64,000 bases of DNA from Pleodorina starrii (taxonomy: Eukaryota; Chlorophyta; Chlorophyceae; Chlamydomonadales; Volvocaceae), in contig BRXU01000005.1 of NCBI GenBank assembly GCA_030267565.1, forward strand, positions 5,833,452 to 5,897,451, read 5' to 3'. Made by a program: the position numbers and the translations under genes. This document shows, in pieces, positions 51,901 to 63,862 of this stretch (within the stretch, counting starts at the first letter, position 1; each line of letters begins with the position of its first letter). The notes below the pieces were generated by a model. That model was given only the letters and a program-made list of their open reading frames with translations. It searched no databases and was not told the DNA's origin.

Positions 51901-54900
51901 CCGGTGCCCGGTGCCCGGTGCCCGGTGCCCGGTGCCCGGTGCCCGGTGCCCGGTGCCCGGTGCCCGGTGCCCGGTGCCCGGTGCCCGGTGCCCGGTGCCC
52001 GGTGCCCGGTGCCCGGTGCCCGGTGCCCGGTGCCCGGTGCCCGGTGCCCGGTGCCCGGTGCCCGGTGCCCGGTGCCCGGTGCCCGGTGCCCGGTGCCCGG
52101 TGGCCGGTGGCCGGTGCCCGGTGCCCGGTGCCCGGTGCCCGGTGCCCGGTGCCCGGTGCCCGGTGCCCGGTGCCCGGTGCCCGGTGCCCGGTGCCCGGTG
52201 CCCGGTGCCCGGTGCCCGGTGCCCGGTGGCCGGTGCCCGGTGCCCGGTGCCCGGTGCCCGGTGCCCGGTGCCCGGTGCCCGGCTGCCCGGTGCCCGGTGC
52301 CCGGTGCCCGGTGGCCGGTGGCCGGTGGCCGGTGGCCGGTGGCCGGTGGCCGGTGGCCGGTGGCCGGTGGCCGGTGGCCGGTGGCCGGTGGCCGGTGGCC
52401 GGTGGCCGGTGCCCGGTGCCCGGTGCCCGGTGCCCGGTGCCCGGTGCCCGGTGCCCGGCTGCCCGGTGCCCGGTGCCCGGTGCCCGGTGCCCGGTGCCCG
52501 GTGCCCGGTGCCCGGCTGCCCGGTGCCCGGTGCCCGGTGCCCGGTGCCCGGTGCCCGGTGCCCGGTGCCCGGTGCCCGGTGCCCGGTGCCCGGTGCCCGG
52601 TGCCCGGTGCCCGGTGCCCGGTGCCCGGTGCCCGGTGCCCGGTGCCCGGTGCCCGGTGCCCGGTGCCCGGTGCCCGGTGCCCGGTGCCCGGTGCCCGGTG
52701 CCCGGTGCCCGGTGCCCGGTGCCCGGTGCCCGGTGCCCGGTGCCCGGTGCCCGGTGCCCGGTGCCCGGTGCCCGGTGCCCGGTGCCCGGTGCCCGGTGCC
52801 CGGTGCCCGGTGCCCGGTGCCCGGTGCCCGGTGCCCGGTGCCCGGTGCCCGGTGCCCGGTGCCCGGTGCCCGGTGCCCGGTGCCCGGTGCCCGGTGCCCG
52901 GTGCCCGGTGCCCGGTGCCCGGTGCCCGGTGCCCGGTGCCCGGTGCCCGGTGCCCGGTGCCCGGTGCCCGGTGCCCGGTGCCCGGTGCCCGGTGCCCGGT
53001 GCCCGGTGCCCGGTTGCCCGGCTGCCCGGTGCCCGGTGCCCGGTGCCCGGTGCCCGGTGCCCGGTGCCCGGTGCCCGGTGCCCGGTGCCCTGTGCCCGGT
53101 GCCCTGTGCCCTGTGCCCTGTGCCCTGTGCCCGGTGCCCGGTGCCCGGTGCCCGGTGCCCGGTGCCCGGTGCCCGGTGCCCGGTGCCCGGTGCCCGGTGC
53201 CCGGTGCCCGGTGCCCGGTGCCCGGTGCCCGGTGCCCGGTGCCCGGTGCCCGGTGCCCGGTGCCCGGTGCCCGGTGCCCGGTGCCCGGTGCCCGGTGCCC
53301 GGTGCCCGGTGCCCGGTGCCCGGTGCCCGGTGCCCGGTGCCCGGTGCCCGGTGCCCGGTGCCCGGTGCCCGGTGCCCGGTGCCCGGTGCCCGGTGCCCGG
53401 TGCCCGGTGCCCGGTGCCCGGTGCCCGGTGCCCGGTGCCCGGTGCCCGGTGCCCGGTGCCCGGTGCCCGGTGCCCGGTGCCCGGTGCCCGGTGCCCGGCT
53501 GCCCGGTGGCCGGTGCCCGGTGCCCGGCTGCCCGGTGCCCGGTGCCCGGTGCCCGGTGGCCGGTGGCCGGTGGCCGGTGGCCGGTGGCCGGTGCCCGGTG
53601 CCCGGTGCCCGGTGCCCGGTGCCCGGTGCCCGGTGCCCGGTGCCCGGTGCCCGGTGCCCGGTGCCCGGTGCCCGGTGCCCGGTGCCCGGTGCCCGGTGCC
53701 CGGTGCCCGGTGCCCGGTGCCCGGTGCCCGGTGCCCGGTGCCCGGTGCCCGGTGCCCGGTGCCCGGTGCCCGGTGCCCGGTGCCCGGTGCCCGGTGCCCG
53801 GTGCCCGGTGCCCGGTGCCCGGTGCCCGGTGCCCGGTGCCCGGTGCCCGGTGCCCGGTGCCCGGTGCCCGGTGCCCGGTGCCCGGTGCCCGGTGCCCGGT
53901 GCCCGGTGCCCGGTGCCCGGTGCCCGGTGCCCGGTGCCCGGTGCCCGGTGCCCGGTGCCCGGTGCCCGGTGCCCGGTGCCCGGTGCCCGGTGCCCGGTGC
54001 CCGGTGCCCGGTGCCCGGTGCCCGGCTGCCCGGTGGCCGGTGCCCGGTGGCCGGCTGCCCGGTGCCCGGTGCCCGGTGCCCGGTGGCCGGTGCCCGGTGC
54101 CCGGTGCCCGGTGCCCGGTGCCCGGTGCCCGGTGCCCGGTGCCCGGTGCCCGGTGCCCGGTGCCCGGTGCCCGGTGCCCGGTGCCCGGTGCCCGGTGCCC
54201 GGTGCCCGGTGCCCGGAGCCCGGTGCCCGGTGCCCGGTGCCCGGTGCCCGGTGCCCGGTGCCCGGTGCCCGGTGCCCGGTGCCCGGTGCCCGGTGCCCGG
54301 TGCCCGGTGCCCGGTGCCCGGTGCCCGGTGCCCGGTGCCCGGTGCCCGGTGCCCGGTGCCCGGTGCCCGGTGCACGGTGCCCGGTGCCCGGTGCCCGGTG
54401 CCCGGTGCCCGGTGCCCGGTGCCCGGTGCCCGGTGCCCGGCTGCCCGGTGGCCGGTGCCCGGTGGCCGGCTGCCCGGTGCCCGGTGCCCGGTGCCCGGTG
54501 GCCGGTGGCCGGTGCCCGGTGCCCGGTGCCCGGTGCCCGGTGCCCGGTGCCCGGTGCCCGGTGCCCGGTGCCCGGTGCCCGGTGCCCGGTGCCCGGTGCC
54601 CGGTGCCCGGTGCCCGGTGGCCGGTGCCCGGTGGCCGGTGCCCGGTGCCCGGTGGCCGGTGGCCGGTGCCCGGTGCCCGGTGCCCGGTGGCCGGTGCCCG
54701 GTGCCCGGTGCCCGGTGCCCGGTGCCCGGTGCCCGGTGGCCGGTGGCCGGTGCCCGGTGCCCGGTGCCCGGTGCCCGGTGCCCGGTGGCCGGTGCCCGGT
54801 GGCCGGTGCCCGGTGGCCGGTGCCCGGTGGCCGGTGCCCGGTGGCCGGTGGCCGGTGGCCGGTGGCCGGTGGCCGGTGGCCGGTGGCCGGTGGCCGGTGG

Positions 54901-57659
54901 CCGGTGGCCGGTGGCCGGTGGCCGGTGCCCGGTGCCCGGTGCCCGGTGCCCGGCTGCCCGGTGCCCGGTGCCCGGTGCCCGGTGCCCGGTGCCCGGTGCC
55001 CGGTGCCCGGTGCCCGGTGCCCGGTGCCCGGCTGCCCGGTGCCCGGTGCCCGGTGCCCGGTGCCCGGTGCCCGGTGCCCGGTGCCCGGTGCCCGGTGCCC
55101 GGTGCCCGGTGCCCGGTGCCCGGTGCCCGGTGCCCGGTGCCCGGTGCCCGGTGCCCGGTGCCCGGTGCCCGGTGCCCGGTGCCCGGTGCCCGGTGCCCGG
55201 TGCCCGGTGCCCGGTGCCCGGTGCCCGGTGCCCGGTGCCCGGTGCCCGGTGCCCGGTGCCCGGTGCCCGGTGCCCGGTGCCCGGTGCCCGGTGCCCGGTG
55301 CCCGGTGCCCGGTGCCCGGTGCCCGGTGCCCGGTGCCCGGTGCCCGGTGCCCGGTGCCCGGTGCCCGGTGCCCGGTGCCCGGTGCCCGGTGCCCGGTGCC
55401 CGGTGCCCGGTGCCCGGTGCCCGGTGCCCGGTGCCCGGTGCCCGGTGCCCGGTGCCCGGTGCCCGGTGCCCGGTGCCCGGTGCCCGGTGCCCGGTGCCCG
55501 GTGCCCGGTGCCCGGTGCCCGGTGCCCGGTGCCCGGCTGCCCGGCTGCCCGGTGCCCGGTGCCCGGTGCCCGGTGCCCGGTGCCCGGTGCCCGGTGCCCG
55601 GTGCCCTGTGCCCGGTGCCCTGTGCCCTGTGCCCTGTGCCCGGTGCCCGGTGCCCGGTGCCCGGTGCCCGGTGCCCGGTGCCCGGTGCCCGGTGCCCGGT
55701 GCCCGGTGCCCGGTGCCCGGTGCCCGGTGCCCGGTGCCCGGTGCCCGGTGCCCGGTGCCCGGTGCCCGGTGCCCGGTGCCCGGTGCCCGGTGCCCGGTGC
55801 CCGGTGCCCGGTGCCCGGTGCCCGGTGCCCGGTGCCCGGTGCCCGGTGCCCGGTGCCCGGTGCCCGGTGCCCGGTGCCCGGTGCCCGGTGCCCGGTGCCC
55901 GGTGCCCGGTGCCCGGTGCCCGGTGCCCGGTGCCCGGTGCCCGGTGCCCGGTGCCCGGTGCCCGGTGCCCGGTGCCCGGTGCCCGGTGCCCGGTGCCCGG
56001 TGCCCGGTGCCCGGTGCCCGGTGCCCGGTGCCCGGTGCCCGGTGCCCGGCTGCCCGGTGGCCGGTGCCCGGTGCCCGGCTGCCCGGTGCCCGGTGCCCGG
56101 TGCCCGGTGGCCGGTGGCCGGTGCCCGGTGCCCGGTGCCCGGTGCCCGGTGCCCGGTGCCCGGTGCCCGGTGCCCGGTGCCCGGTGCCCGGTGCCCGGTG
56201 CCCGGTGCCCGGTGCCCGGTGCCCGGTGCCCGGTGCCCGGTGCCCGGTGCCCGGTGCCCGGTGCCCGGTGCCCGGTGCCCGGTGCCCGGTGCCCGGTGCC
56301 CGGTGCCCGGTGCCCGGTGCCCGGTGCCCGGTGCCCGGTGCCCGGTGCCCGGTGCCCGGTGCCCGGTGCCCGGTGCCCGGTGCCCGGTGCCCGGTGCCCG
56401 GTGCCCGGTGCCCGGTGCCCGGTGCCCGGTGCCCGGTGCCCGGTGCCCGGTGCCCGGCTGCCCGGTGGCCGGTGCCCGGTGGCCGGCTGCCCGGTGGCCG
56501 GTGCCCGGTGCCCGGTGCCCGGTGCCCGGTGCCCGGTGCCCGGTGCCCGGTGCCCGGTGGCCGGTGGCCGGTGGCCGGTGCCCGGTGCCCGGTGCCCGGT
56601 GCCCGGTGGCCGGTGGCCGGTGCCCGGTGCCCGGTGCCCGGTGCCCGGTGCCCGGTGCCCGGTGCCCGGTGGCCGGTGCCCGGTGCCCGGTGCCCGGTGC
56701 CCGGTGCCCGGTGCCCGGTGCCCGGTGGCCGGTGCCCGGTGGCCGGTGCCCGGTGCCCGGTGCCCGGTGGCCGGTGCCCGGTGGCCGGTGCCCGGTGGCC
56801 GGTGCCCGGTGGCCGGTGCCCGGTGGCCGGTGGCCGGTGCCCGGTGCCCGGTGCCCGGTGCCCGGTGCCCGGCTGCCCGGTGCCCGGTGCCCGGTGGCCG
56901 GTGCCCGGTGCCCGGTGCCCGGCTGCCCGGTGCCCGGTGCCCGGTGGCCGGTGGCCGGTGGCCGGTGCCCGGTGGCCGGTGCCCGGTGCCCGGTGCCCGG
57001 TGCCCGGTGCCCGGTGCCCGGTGCCCGGTGCCCGGTGCCCGGTGCCCGGTGCCCGGTGCCCGGTGCCCGGTGCCCGGTGCCCGGTGCCCGGTGCCCGGTG
57101 GCCGGTGGCCGGTGCCCGGTGCCCGGTGCCCGGTGCCCGGTGCCCGGTGCCCGGTGCCCGGTGCCCGGTGCCCGGTGCCCGGTGCCCGGTGCCCGGTGCC
57201 CGGTGCCCGGTGCCCGGTGCCCGGTGCCCGGTGCCCGGTGCCCGGTGCCCGGTGCCCGGTGCCCGGTGCCCGGTGCCCGGTGGCCGGTGGCCGGTGCCCG
57301 GTGCCCGGTGCCCGGTGCCCGGTGCCCGGTGCCCGGTGCCCGGTGGCCGGTGCCCGGTGCCCGGTGGCCGGTGGCCGGTGGCCGGTGCCCGGTGCCCGGT
57401 GGCCGGTGCCCGGTGCCCGGTGCCCGGTGCCCGGTGCCCGGTGCCCGGTGCCCGGTGCCCGGTGCCCGGTGCCCGGTGGCCGGTGCCCGGTGCCCGGTGC
57501 CCGGTGCCCGGTGCCCGGTGCCCGGTGCCCGGTGCCCGGTGGCCGGTGCCCGGTGGCCGGTGGCCGGTGGCCGGTGGCCGGTGCCCGGTGCCCGGTGCCC
57601 GGTGCCCGGTGCCCGATGGCCGGTGCCCGGTGCCCGGTGCCCGGTGCCCGGTGGCCGGT

Positions 57660-57850
57660 GCCCGGTGGCCGGTGGCCGGTGGCCGGTGGCCGGTGGCCGG
57701 TGGCCGGTGGCCGGTGCCCGGTGCCCGGTGCCCGGTGGCCGGTGGCCGGTGGCCGGTGGCCGGTGGCCGGTGGCCGGTGGCCGGTGGCCGGTGGCCGGTG
57801 GCCGGTGGCCGGTGGCCGGTGGCCGGTGGCCGGTGGCCGGTGCCCGGTGG
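57660..57850. repeat. Homogeneous GGTGGCC sub-block
   Basis: Run of GGTGGCC heptamers, interrupted by a few GGTGCCC, within array 2. Similar runs are at about 46930-47045, 47925-48020, 52310-52405, 54835-54925, 59510-59590, 60080-60245 and 60810-60900. GGCC makes these runs HaeIII-rich in addition to CCGG. Confidence 0.9.
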
Positions 57851-60800
57851 CCGGTGGCCGGTGGCCGGTGGCCGGTGCCCGGTGCCCGGTGGCCGGTGCC
57901 CGGTGCCCGGTGCCCGGTGGCCGGTGGCCGGTGCCCGGTGCCCGGTGCCCGGTGGCCGGTGCCCGGTGCCCGGTGGCCGGTGGCCGGTGGCCGGTGCCCG
58001 GTGCCCGGTGGCCGGTGCCCGGTGCCCGGTGCCCGGTGCCCGGTGCCCGGTGCCCGGTGCCCGGTGCCCGGTGCCCGGTGCCCGGTGCCCGGTGCCCGGT
58101 GGCCGGTGCCCGGTGCCCGGTGCCCGGTGCCCGGTGCCCGGTGCCCGGTGCCCGGTGCCCGGTGCCCGGTGCCCGGTGCCCGGTGCCCGGTGCCCGGTGC
58201 CCGGTGGCCGGTGCCCGGTGCCCGGTGCCCGGTGGCCGGTGGCCGGTGGCCGGTGCCCGGTGCCCGGTGCCCGGTGCCCGGTGCCCGGTGCCCGATGGCC
58301 GGTGCCCGGTGCCCGGTGCCCGGTGGCCGGTGCCCGGTGCCCGGTGCCCGGTGGCCGGTGGCCGGTGGCCGGTGGCCGGTGCCCGGTGCCCGGTGGCCGG
58401 TGGCCGGTGGCCGGTGGCCGGTGGCCGGTGGCCGGTGCCCGGTGCCCGGTGCCCGGTGCCCGGTGCCCGGTGCCCGGTGCCCGGTGCCCGGTGCCCGGTG
58501 CCCGGTGCCCGGTGCCCGGTGCCCGGTGCCCGGTGGCCGGTGGCCGGTGGCCGGTGGCCGGTGCCCGGTGCCCGGTGCCCGGTGCCCGGTGCCCGGTGCC
58601 CGGTGCCCGGTGCCCGGTGCCCGGTGCCCGGTGCCCGGTGCCCGGTGCCCGGTGCCCGGTGCCCGGTGCCCGGTGCCCGGTGCCCGGTGCCCGGTGCCCG
58701 GTGCCCGGTGCCCGGTGCCCGGTGCCCGGTGCCCGGTGCCCGGTGCCCGGTGCCCGGTGCCCGGTGCCCGGTGCCCGGTGCCCGGTGCCCGGTGCCCGGT
58801 GCCCGGTGCCCGGTGCCCGGTGCCCGGTGCCCGGTGCCCGGTGCCCGGTGCCCGGTGCCCGGTGCCCGGTGCCCGGTGCCCGGTGCCCGGTGCCCGGTGC
58901 CCGGTGCCCGGTGCCCGGTGCCCGGTGCCCGGTGCCCGGTGCCCGGTGCCCGGTGCCCGGTGCCCGGTGCCCGGTGCCCGGTGCCCGGTGCCCGGTGCCC
59001 GGTGCCCGGTGCCCGGTGCCCGGTGCCCGGTGCCCGGTGCCCGGTGCCCGGTGGCCGGTGGCCGGTGCCCGGTGCCCGGTGCCCGGTGCCCGGTGCCCGG
59101 TGCCCGGTGCCCGGTGCCCGGTGCCCGGTGCCCGGTGCCCGGTGCCCGGTGCCCGGTGCCCGGTGCCCGGTGCCCGGTGCCCGGTGCCCGGTGCCCGGTG
59201 CCCGGTGCCCGGTGCCCGGTGCCCGGTGCCCGGTGGCCGGTGGCCGGTGCCCGGTGCCCGGTGCCCGGTGCCCGGTGCCCGGTGCCCGGTGCCCGGTGCC
59301 CGGTGCCCGGTGCCCGGTGCCCGGTGCCCGGTGCCCGGTGCCCGGTGCCCGGTGCCCGGTGCCCGGTGCCCGGTGCCCGGTGCCCGGTGCCCGGTGCCCG
59401 GTGCCCGGTGCCCGGTGGCCGGTGCCCGGTGCCCGGTGCCCGGTGGCCGGTGGCCGGTGGCCGGTGGCCGGTGCCCGGTGCCCGGTGGCCGGTGGCCGGT
59501 GGCCGGTGCCCGGTGGCCGGTGGCCGGTGGCCGGTGGCCGGTGGCCGGTGGCCGGTGGCCGGTGGCCGGTGGCCGGTGGCCGGTGGCCGGTGCCCGGTGC
59601 CCGGTGCCCGGTGGCCGGTGGCCGGTGCCCGGTGCCCGGTGGCCGGTGGCCGGTGCCCGGTGCCCGGTGCCCGGTGCCCGGTGCCCGGTGCCCGGTGCCC
59701 GGTGCCCGGTGCCCGGTGCCCGGTGCCCGGTGCCCGGTGCCCGGTGCCCGGTGCCCGGTGCCCGGTGCCCGGTGCCCGGTGCCCGGTGCCCGGTGCCCGG
59801 TGCCCGGTGCCCGGTGCCCGGTGCCCGGTGCCCGGTGCCCGGTGCCCGGTGCCCGGTGCCCGGTGCCCGGTGCCCGGTGCCCGGTGCCCGGTGCCCGGTG
59901 CCCGGTGCCCGGTGCCCGGTGCCCGGTGCCCGGTGGCCGGTGCCCGGTGCCCGGTGCCCGGTGCCCGGTGCCCGGTGCCCGGTGCCCGGTGCCCGGTGCC
60001 CGGTGCCCGGTGCCCGGTGCCCGGTGCCCGGTGCCCGGTGGCCGGTGCCCGGTGCCCGGTGCCCGGTGGCCGGTGGCCGGTGGCCGGTGCCCGGTGGCCG
60101 GTGGCCGGTGGCCGGTGGCCGGTGGCCGGTGGCCGGTGGCCGGTGGCCGGTGGCCGGTGGCCGGTGGCCGGTGGCCGGTGGCCGGTGGCCGGTGGCCGGT
60201 GGCCGGTGGCCGGTGGCCGGTGGCCGGTGGCCGGTGGCCGGTGGCCGGTGCCCGGTGGCCGGTGGCCGGTGGCCGGTGGCCGGTGCCCGGTGCCCGGTGG
60301 CCGGTGCCCGGTGCCCGGTGCCCGGTGGCCGGTGGCCGGTGCCCGGTGCCCGGTGCCCGGTGGCCGGTGCCCGGTGCCCGGTGGCCGGTGCCCGGTGGCC
60401 GGTGCCCGGTGCCCGGTGGCCGGTGCCCGGTGCCCGGTGCCCGGTGCCCGGTGCCCGGTGCCCGGTGCCCGGTGCCCGGTGCCCGGTGCCCGGTGCCCGG
60501 TGCCCGGTGGCCGGTGCCCGGTGCCCGGTGCCCGGTGCCCGGTGCCCGGTGCCCGGTGCCCGGTGCCCGGTGCCCGGTGCCCGGTGCCCGGTGCCCGGTG
60601 CCCGGTGCCCGGTGGCCGGTGCCCGGTGCCCGGTGCCCGGTGGCCGGTGGCCGGTGGCCGGTGCCCGGTGCCCGGTGCCCGGTGCCCGGTGCCCGGTGCC
60701 CGGTGCCCGGTGCCCGGTGCCCGGTGCCCGGTGCCCGGTGCCCGGTGCCCGGTGCCCGGTGGCCGGTGCCCGGTGCCCGGTGCCCGGTGGCCGGTGGCCG

Positions 60801-62969
60801 GTGGCCGGTGCCCGGTGGCCGGTGGCCGGTGGCCGGTGGCCGGTGGCCGGTGGCCGGTGGCCGGTGGCCGGTGGCCGGTGGCCGGTGGCCGGTGGCCGGT
60901 GCCCGGTGGCCGGTGGCCGGTGGCCGGTGGCCGGTGCCCGGTGCCCGGTGGCCGGTGGCCGGTGCCCGGTGCCCGGTGGCCGGTGGCCGGTGGCCGGTGC
61001 CCGGTGCCCGGTGGCCGGTGCCCGGTGCCCGGTGCCCGGTGGCCGGTGGCCGGTGCCCGGTGCCCGGTGCCCGGTGGCCGGTGCCCGGTGCCCGGTGGCC
61101 GGTGCCCGGTGGCCGGTGCCCGGTGCCCGGTGGCCGGTGCCCGGTGCCCGGTGCCCGGTGCCCGGTGCCCGGTGCCCGGTGCCCGGTGCCCGGTGCCCGG
61201 TGCCCGGTGCCCGGTGCCCGGTGGCCGGTGCCCGGTGCCCGGTGCCCGGTGCCCGGTGCCCGGTGCCCGGTGCCCGGTGCCCGGTGCCCGGTGCCCGGTG
61301 CCCGGTGCCCGGTGCCCGGTGCCCGGTGCCCGGTGCCCGGTGCCCGGTGCCCGGTGCCCGGTGCCCGGTGCCCGGTGCCCGGTGCCCGGTGCCCGGTGCC
61401 CGGTGCCCGGTGCCCGATGGCCGGTGCCCGGTGCCCGGTGCCCGGTGGCCGGTGCCCGGTGCCCGGTGCCCGGTGGCCGGTGGCCGGTGGCCGGTGGCCG
61501 GTGCCCGGTGCCCGGTGGCCGGTGGCCGGTGGCCGGTGGCCGGTGGCCGGTGGCCGGTGCCCGGTGCCCGGTGCCCGGTGCCCGGTGCCCGGTGCCCGGT
61601 GCCCGGTGCCCGGTGCCCGGTGCCCGGTGCCCGGTGCCCGGTGGCCGGTGCCCGGTGCCCGGTGCCCGGTGGCCGGTGGCCGGTGCCCGGTGCCCGGTGC
61701 CCGGTGCCCGGTGCCCGGTGCCCGGTGCCCGGTGCCCGGTGCCCGGTGCCCGGTGCCCGGTGCCCGGTGCCCGGTGGCCGGTGCCCGGTGCCCGGTGCCC
61801 GGTGCCCGGTGCCCGGTGCCCGGTGCCCGGTGCCCGGTGCCCGGTGCCCGGTGCCCGGTGCCCGGTGCCCGGTGCCCGGTGCCCGGTGCCCGGTGCCCGG
61901 TGCCCGGTGCCCGGTGCCCGGTGCCCGGTGCCCGGTGCCCGGTGCCCGGTGCCCGGTGCCCGGTGCCCGGTGCCCGGTGCCCGGTGCCCGGTGCCCGGTG
62001 CCCGGTGCCCGGTGCCCGGTGCCCGGTGCCCGGTGCCCGGTGCCCGGTGCCCGGTGCCCGGTGCCCGGTGCCCGGTGCCCGGTGCCCGGTGCCCGGTGCC
62101 CGGTGCCCGGTGCCCGGTGCCCGGTGCCCGGTGCCCGGTGCCCGGTGCCCGGTGCCCGGTGCCCGGTGCCCGGTGCCCGGTGCCCGGTGCCCGGTGCCCG
62201 GTGCCCGGTGCCCGGTGCCCGGTGCCCGGTGCCCGGTGCCCGGTGCCCGGTGCCCGGTGCCCGGTGCCCGGTGCCCGGTGCCCGGTGCCCGGTGCCCGGT
62301 GCCCGGTGCCCGGTGCCCGGTGCCCGGTGCCCGGTGCCCGGTGCCCGGTGCCCGGTGCCCGGTGCCCGGTGCCCGGTGCCCGGTGCCCGGTGCCCGGTGC
62401 CCGGTGCCCGGTGCCCGGTGCCCGGTGCCCGGTGCCCGGTGCCCGGTGCCCGGTGCCCGGTGCCCGGTGCCCGGTGCCCGGTGCCCGGTGCCCGGTGCCC
62501 GGTGCCCGGTGGCCGGTGCCCGGTGCCCGGTGCCCGGTGCCCGGTGCCCGATGGCCGGTGCCCGGTGGCCGGTGGCCGGTGCCCGGTGCCCGGTGGCCGG
62601 TGGCCGGTGCCCGGTGGCCGGTGGCCGGTGGCCGGTGGCCGGTGCCCGGTGGCCGGTGGCCGGTGGCCGGTGGCCGGTGCCCGGTGCCCGGTGCCCGGTG
62701 CCCGGTGCCCGGTGCCCGGTGCCCGGTGCCCGGTGCCCGGTGCCCGGTGCCCGGTGCCCGGTGCCCGGTGCCCGGTGCCCGGTGCCCGGTGCCCGGTGCC
62801 CGGTGCCCGGTGCCCGGTGCCCGGTGCCCGGTGCCCGGTGCCCGGTGCCCGGTGCCCGGTGCCCGGTGCCCGGTGCCCGGTGCCCGGTGCCCGGTGCCCG
62901 GTGCCCGGTGCCCGGTGCCCGGTGGCCGGTGCCCGGTGCCCGGTGCCCGGTGCCCGGTGCCCGGTGCCC

Positions 62970-63862
62970 GGCTGCCCGGTGCCCGGCTGCCCGGTGCCCG
63001 GCTGCCCGGTGCCCGGCTGCCCGGTGCCCGGCTGCCCGGTGCCCGGCTGCCCGGTGCCCGGCTGCCCGGTGCCCGGCTGCCCGGTGCCCGGCTGCCCGGT
63101 GCCCGGCTGCCCGGTGCCCGGCTGCCCGGTGCCCGGCTGCCCGGTGCCCGGCTGCCCGGTGCCCGGCTGCCCGGTGCCCGGCTGCCCGGTGCCCGGCTGC
63201 CCGGTGCCCGGCTGCCCGGTGCCCGGCTGCCCGGTGCCCGGCTGCCCGGTGCCCGGCTGCCCGGTGCCCGGCTGCCCGGTGCCCGGCTGCCCGGTGCCCG
63301 GCTGCCCGGTGCCCGGCTGCCCGGTGCCCGGCTGCCCGGTGCCCGGCTGCCCGGTGCCCGGCTGCCCGGTGCCCGGCTGCCCGGTGCCCGGCTGCCCGGT
63401 GCCCGGCTGCCCGGTGCCCGGCTGCCCGGTGCCCGGCTGCCCGGTGCCCGGCTGCCCGGTGCCCGGCTGCCCGGTGCCCGGCTGCCCGGTGCCCGGCTGC
63501 CCGGTGCCCGGCTGCCCGGTGCCCGGCTGCCCGGTGCCCGGCTGCCCGGTGCCCGGCTGCCCGGTGCCCGGCTGCCCGGTGCCCGGCTGCCCGGTGCCCG
63601 GCTGCCCGGTGCCCGGCTGCCCGGTGCCCGGCTGCCCGGTGCCCGGCTGCCCGGTGCCCGGCTGCCCGGTGCCCGGCTGCCCGGTGCCCGGCTGCCCGGT
63701 GCCCGGCTGCCCGGTGCCCGGCTGCCCGGTGCCCGGCTGCCCGGTGCCCGGCTGCCCGGTGCCCGGCTGCCCGGTGCCCGGCTGCCCGGTGCCCGGCTGC
63801 CCGGTGCCCGGCTGCCCGGTGCCCGGCTGCCCGGTGCCCGGCTGCCCGGTGCCCGGCTGCCC
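62970..63862. repeat. 15-bp secondary repeat, 8-mer plus 7-mer
   Basis: GGCTGCCC and GGTGCCC alternate strictly: 60 octamers and 59 heptamers account exactly for 893 bp. No variant is visible inside. On both sides the array returns to plain GGTGCCC, so this is an internal amplification of one two-unit cassette. Confidence 0.95.

Noticed and set aside
42916..54375. 3,819-residue minus-strand ORF of HRAPGTG repeats
   Set aside because: Pure satellite translation; equally long frames exist on the other strand.
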